The notes under the pieces are model-generated. The model ran no database searches. It worked only from the letters and a program-made list of their open reading frames with translations, and was not told the DNA's origin. The translations under genes and the position numbers were made by a program. 64,000 nucleotides of DNA from Oscheius tipulae (lineage: Eukaryota; Nematoda; Chromadorea; Rhabditida; Rhabditidae). Position 1 is the first letter of the stretch, and the number at the start of each line of letters is the position of its first letter. Where the stretch lies: NCBI GenBank assembly GCA_037178975.1, contig JASJZH010000006.1, positions 7,192,001 through 7,256,000 of the forward strand, read 5' to 3'. Positions 60,471 through 64,000 of this stretch are shown one piece after another.

Positions 60471-63400
60471 TCTGCAACGGTATTGATAAAAGGTTTAATC
60501 GCTAAGAAATAAAACAGATATTGAAGAGATATAGAGTAGAAAAGAAGTCATAGAACGTTGTCCAGAACCTTTGGTTAAGAAGCGGATATGTTTCAACACA
60601 AAAACAAGCATATCAGAATTTTTAAAGTGGGTTGAACAACAGAAAGGTTATTTCAAATAGAGCTGAAAAGTTTTTGTTTGGTTCTAACACAGCTAAAGTG
60701 AAAGTTCCAAAGTTGGAAAGACTGCTCTCAATCTGATATCCAGCACAATCAACCCGCAATTAGGCAGTATGTACTAGACATGCAGTGACCAATTCTGAAC
60801 TACCCTACTACCTTTATTAGTTCAATTTCAAAGAATAGAAAACAGAATACAGACATGATTTTATCGAAAATCGTTTTACGTGATCAAAGTTGGCTAGACA
60901 AAGGGTCAGAAGGCAATAGAGGCCGTTCAAATATCGGCAATCTTATAGATAACGATTTGACGAGATAGCAACTGTTTACCACTGGTTTTGGTGAAAGGGC
61001 AGTGATTGGTGGAAAGGGAGAAGTAAATTTTTACAAAAATGTTGTTTCAAGAGTCTGAATGACATAAAATGTTCATTACAGGCAAAAGCGAAAAGCGTTT
61101 GCGTCAAAAGCACAAATTTTTAGTGAACAAGATGCTTCTTGAATGTTTTAATGCGAAAAACACGCACTTACAGATACGATGTAATGGCAGTGCGAGTCGA
61201 AACAATGATAGAGGAGAACTGGTGTATACCATTGTTCGCTAAAAACAGGTAGATGATAATCCGTCCTGATGTCCCAACGAGAAAAAAAGAAATGGTCAAG
61301 AAAAACACGGTCTTTTGATGAACTCGTTCAGAAAGTGAGGGCGGAGGGCAGGCGAGAGATTCCAATCACGTTTGGGAATTGGTTGCGGAATCCACGTGGG
61401 AAAATAGAATCAGCTGCAACGCCAGGAGTTTTTTTGTGGATTCACATTGTGTATCCTTGTTGTTTGGCAAAGGTGTCCCATTCCTTCCTTTTAAGGTGTG
61501 CAGGTGCGGTTTCAAGGGTAGACCAACCCAGTTGATACTTCCTCCTTTGTCTCGGGGCGCCATCTATTTTCCAAATGGAAAGGCAACATTTTTTTATATG
61601 GGAGGGAGTAATTTGTAAAGTCAACCTGTTAATTCAAGAGAGGAGGCCAAGCTGAGACGCATGCTGTGGCTATCCATCGAATTCCCTAAAGATGCGTATG
61701 AAAATGACGCTGCTCAAACGCAACCGGATGCCTTTCTTCTCCTTCCCGGAACAATTGTCCTTCCTCACCTTCTTCTCAACTTTTCTGTTCTGACCCGTAA
61801 TATCATTCGTCGTTTGCACACACTTCCCGTGTCAACTCAAAATATTTGTGGAGTCAAAGGTCTCATGCGGTTTTCGATTGTTGATTCCATCCTGGCGGGT
61901 GTTTGTGAGTGCCACTTATCCCCTAGATTTTGACTCTTCCCCTATCTGTATACACTGACAGTATCATTTTAAGCCAGCTTCCAGAACTGCTTTTATGTAC
62001 AGAAATCTAGGTCAAACAGGTGCGCACCATAGTATTAGGTTTGGAGGACGTGGTGCGAGGGAGTGACTCTCAGCTGTTGTTGCTGGGATCTTCCCACAAC
62101 ATCTGCTGAATGTACCCAGCTTTCGCAAGTTTTTTCACGATTGATACTTGAGAGATCCGTTGATTGTTCGAACACCTTAGTAAGCCCTGTTCAAGCCGAC
62201 ATTTGCGACGCAAGAAGTTCGGCCCTTTCTATAGAACCAGTTCCTCTCCGCATCCCACCCAATCGCCAAAGGAGATCCCCTTCCCTTTTGATCAATAGCT
62301 TTCAATTTACTCTTCTTCAGCCCCGAGGAGTACTTTGGCTCCATTTCTGAAAGCATTTATCTGTCATTGTCTTCTCAAGAATTACCACCCGTTGGCCACC
62401 CAAACGCGGCTTCAAAACTGGCCCTCTCCAAGCTGGATAAGCCAGACACAAATAGTGGACAGAGGGACAGCCGAGAAATAGTGCCTCAGCAGTTGAGGTA
62501 GCCTGAGAGAGTCTGTCCGAAGCGGAGGGACTCGAGACGCGAGAGAGTCAGAGAGTGTGGAGTGTTCAGGGAGTCACACGGGCCCGCGCGCCCGATCCAC
62601 CCTGCGTACCCGACCCGTGATTCACCTCCGTTCCCACCTGAAACGACTGTATTCCCACATCTAATCATCTTATTCCAAATTAGAATATGTAAACTATAAG
62701 AAATTTCTTTTTTCTTATTTGAAAATAGTAAAAACTCGCATTTTAGTGTCCGAGAAATTTTTGCTAAAAATTCTACTTTTACGCGGAACCGGCTCTAATA
62801 GAGCACCAGATGGTCGGTACCATGATTCATTATCCCCCTCGCACATATTTCTCCTGACATCGAGGTCGATATTAAATTAAGAGCGGTCTAATATATATTT
62901 CTCCCATTATGACAATCGAGCAGGATTCGAAAAAAGCTTTCGTTATCGATAGAGCTTTCTTAAGCGGGAGTTATCTGTTGTTGTTTTAAAATATGATACT
63001 TTCCTCGTGCAGCTGAAAAATCATGCCTTGCTTTCAATTACTGCCCTCTGCTTATCAGTAATGTGACCTTCTATGGCTATGCGTCTCAAATTTTTTAACT
63101 CACTACTAGCTGCTCATTTAGCTCAAACATTAAATCCAGTCTTTTGGGACTACAGCGCTCATGCATTCTGCAAATAAAAGCTGATATCATTGTCAACCTT
63201 TAAGAAGTGAAAACAGGCCTGTGCCTATTGATTGTTTGGAGAAACGTCAGCAACGATTTCACACGAGATATTGATCGTTTCAACGGAATCATCTTTTTTT
63301 TTTCCTCTTGCACACTTTTTTGCTTTTTTTTTCCGTGAAACTCAATGCGTCTGTCAAAGCTCCAATGTTTGCATTAAGGATGTTATGAAACAGACAGGGT

Positions 63401-63567
63401 TGAATCATCAAGGACGTGGGTTGCTGTCCTGAAACATCGATTTTATGGGCTCCGTGTTCGCTTCCTTAAAAAGCAGGTGTTATCGATCAGCACCAATATA
63501 ATCATATCACTTGCTCATTCATGCTTGTTTAGCGTCATCGAGCATTACTTACCCGTAAATTTTTAGA
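60471..63567. other. 3.1 kb region without a supported gene
   Basis: No exon chain or RNA gene is recognised. A purine-rich, GC-rich patch lies near 62510-62620 and AT-rich sequence follows. The upper end holds the promoter of the epsin gene, and the lower end that of the ethanolamine kinase. Confidence 0.45.
63560..63566 (+). promoter_or_regulatory. Probable SL trans-splice acceptor of the epsin gene
   Basis: TTTTTAG is followed by one base and then ATG 63568. No 5' exon is evident, so spliced-leader addition is the simplest reading. Confidence 0.4.
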
Positions 63568-64000
63568 ATGTCAATTTCGACAATTCGTCGTCAAGTGAAA
63601 AACGTAGCGTACAACTTCTCCGATGCCCAAGTGAAAGTTCGTGAGGCTACCAGCAATGACCCTTGGGGTCCTTCGACCGCCCTTATGTCGGAAATTGCCG
63701 ACTTGACCAACAACCCTATGGTAAGCCAATTTTCGACTACAATATACACGAAAACATTTACAGGCTTTCACAGAGATCATGTCCATTATCTGGAAAAGGC
63801 TTAATGATTCGGGCAAAAATTGGAGGCACGTTTATAAGAGCTTGGTTCTTCTCGACTTTCTCATCAAGTGCGGAAATGAAAAGGTGAGGGTTTTGATGAC
63901 ATTCGGAACATCATCATCCTCGTTCAGGTTGCTCAACAATGTAGGGAAAACATTTTCACCATTGAAACGCTAAAGGATTTCCAACACATTGAGGAGAACC
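63568..64000 (+). CDS. epn-1: Epsin, N-terminal ENTH domain (cut by the window end)
   Basis: Three exons are visible: 63568-63720, 63764-63883 and 63928 to the window end. They encode the first 115 or so residues of an ENTH domain, beginning MSISTIRRQVKNVAYNFSD. Other family signatures are VKVREATSNDPWGPST, the IP3/PIP2-contacting basic residues (WKRLNDSGKNWRHVYKSLVL) and LIKCGNEKVAQQCREN. Epsin binds phosphatidylinositol-4,5-bisphosphate, bends membrane and recruits ubiquitinated cargo and AP-2/clathrin at endocytic pits. The first intron is 43 nt. Ubiquitin-interacting and clathrin-binding motifs would lie beyond the window. Confidence 0.95.

Overview
The window is a stretch of animal genome that reads as nematode. 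Coding sequence is split into many small exons joined by very short GT..AG introns, often 38-41 nt, with TTTCAG-type 3' splice sites. Several start codons follow such an acceptor directly, as expected for SL trans-splicing. One gene ends in a CC/lustrin-like cysteine module common in nematode matrix proteins, and an RTE-type reverse transcriptase relic is present. Base composition is moderate (not strongly AT-rich), so filarial or Strongyloides-like genomes are unlikely. The species cannot be named from this sequence alone. All gene models were spliced by eye. For nine of them the summed exons give an uninterrupted frame divisible by three: RhoGEF, 7TM, SLC2, PEVK-like, DYRK1, F-box-like, matrix protein, ethanolamine kinase and the 246-aa orphan.

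Layout. 1-2.8 kb: no gene recognised. 2.8-10.9 kb (+): PDZ/RGS/C1/DH/PH RhoGEF (rhgf-1 type). 11.2-13.5 kb (-): secreted protein with two von Willebrand A domains, tail to tail with the RhoGEF. 13.8-17.6 kb (-): membrane-anchored lipid-transfer-type protein with SMP-like, C2 and C1 domains. 19.7-21.8 kb (+): seven-helix family-B-like receptor, followed by a short orphan gene and a decayed copy of the receptor's 3' end. 23.6-26.7 kb (+): SLC2-type transporter. 29.2-34.4 kb (+): 919-residue Glu/Pro/Ala-rich PEVK-like structural protein, with possible alternative 3' exons downstream. 35.2-36.2 kb (-): RTE retrotransposon relic. 36.7-40.2 kb (-): DYRK1/minibrain kinase (mbk-1). 42.1-43.2 kb (-): orphan Pro/Ser-rich protein. 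43.2-46.4 kb: apparently non-coding. 46.4-47.7 kb (-): F-box-like protein, head to head with an AT-rich orphan exon. 49.3-53.5 kb (+): secreted dermatopontin-like/mucin-like/CC-domain matrix protein. 54.3-55.6 kb (-): orphan. 56.9-60.5 kb (-): ethanolamine kinase. 60.5-63.5 kb: no gene seen. 63.6 kb to the end (+): the ENTH domain of epsin, cut by the window edge.

The genes do not form one pathway. Loose functional themes are membrane and lipid handling (SMP/C2/C1 protein, ethanolamine kinase, epsin), signalling (RhoGEF, DYRK1, 7TM receptor) and structural or extracellular proteins (vWA protein, PEVK-like protein, matrix protein). The least explained items are the PEVK-like protein and its downstream exons, the transporter that lacks conserved sugar-contact residues, and four orphan coding stretches (22.4, 42.1, 47.8 and 54.3 kb).
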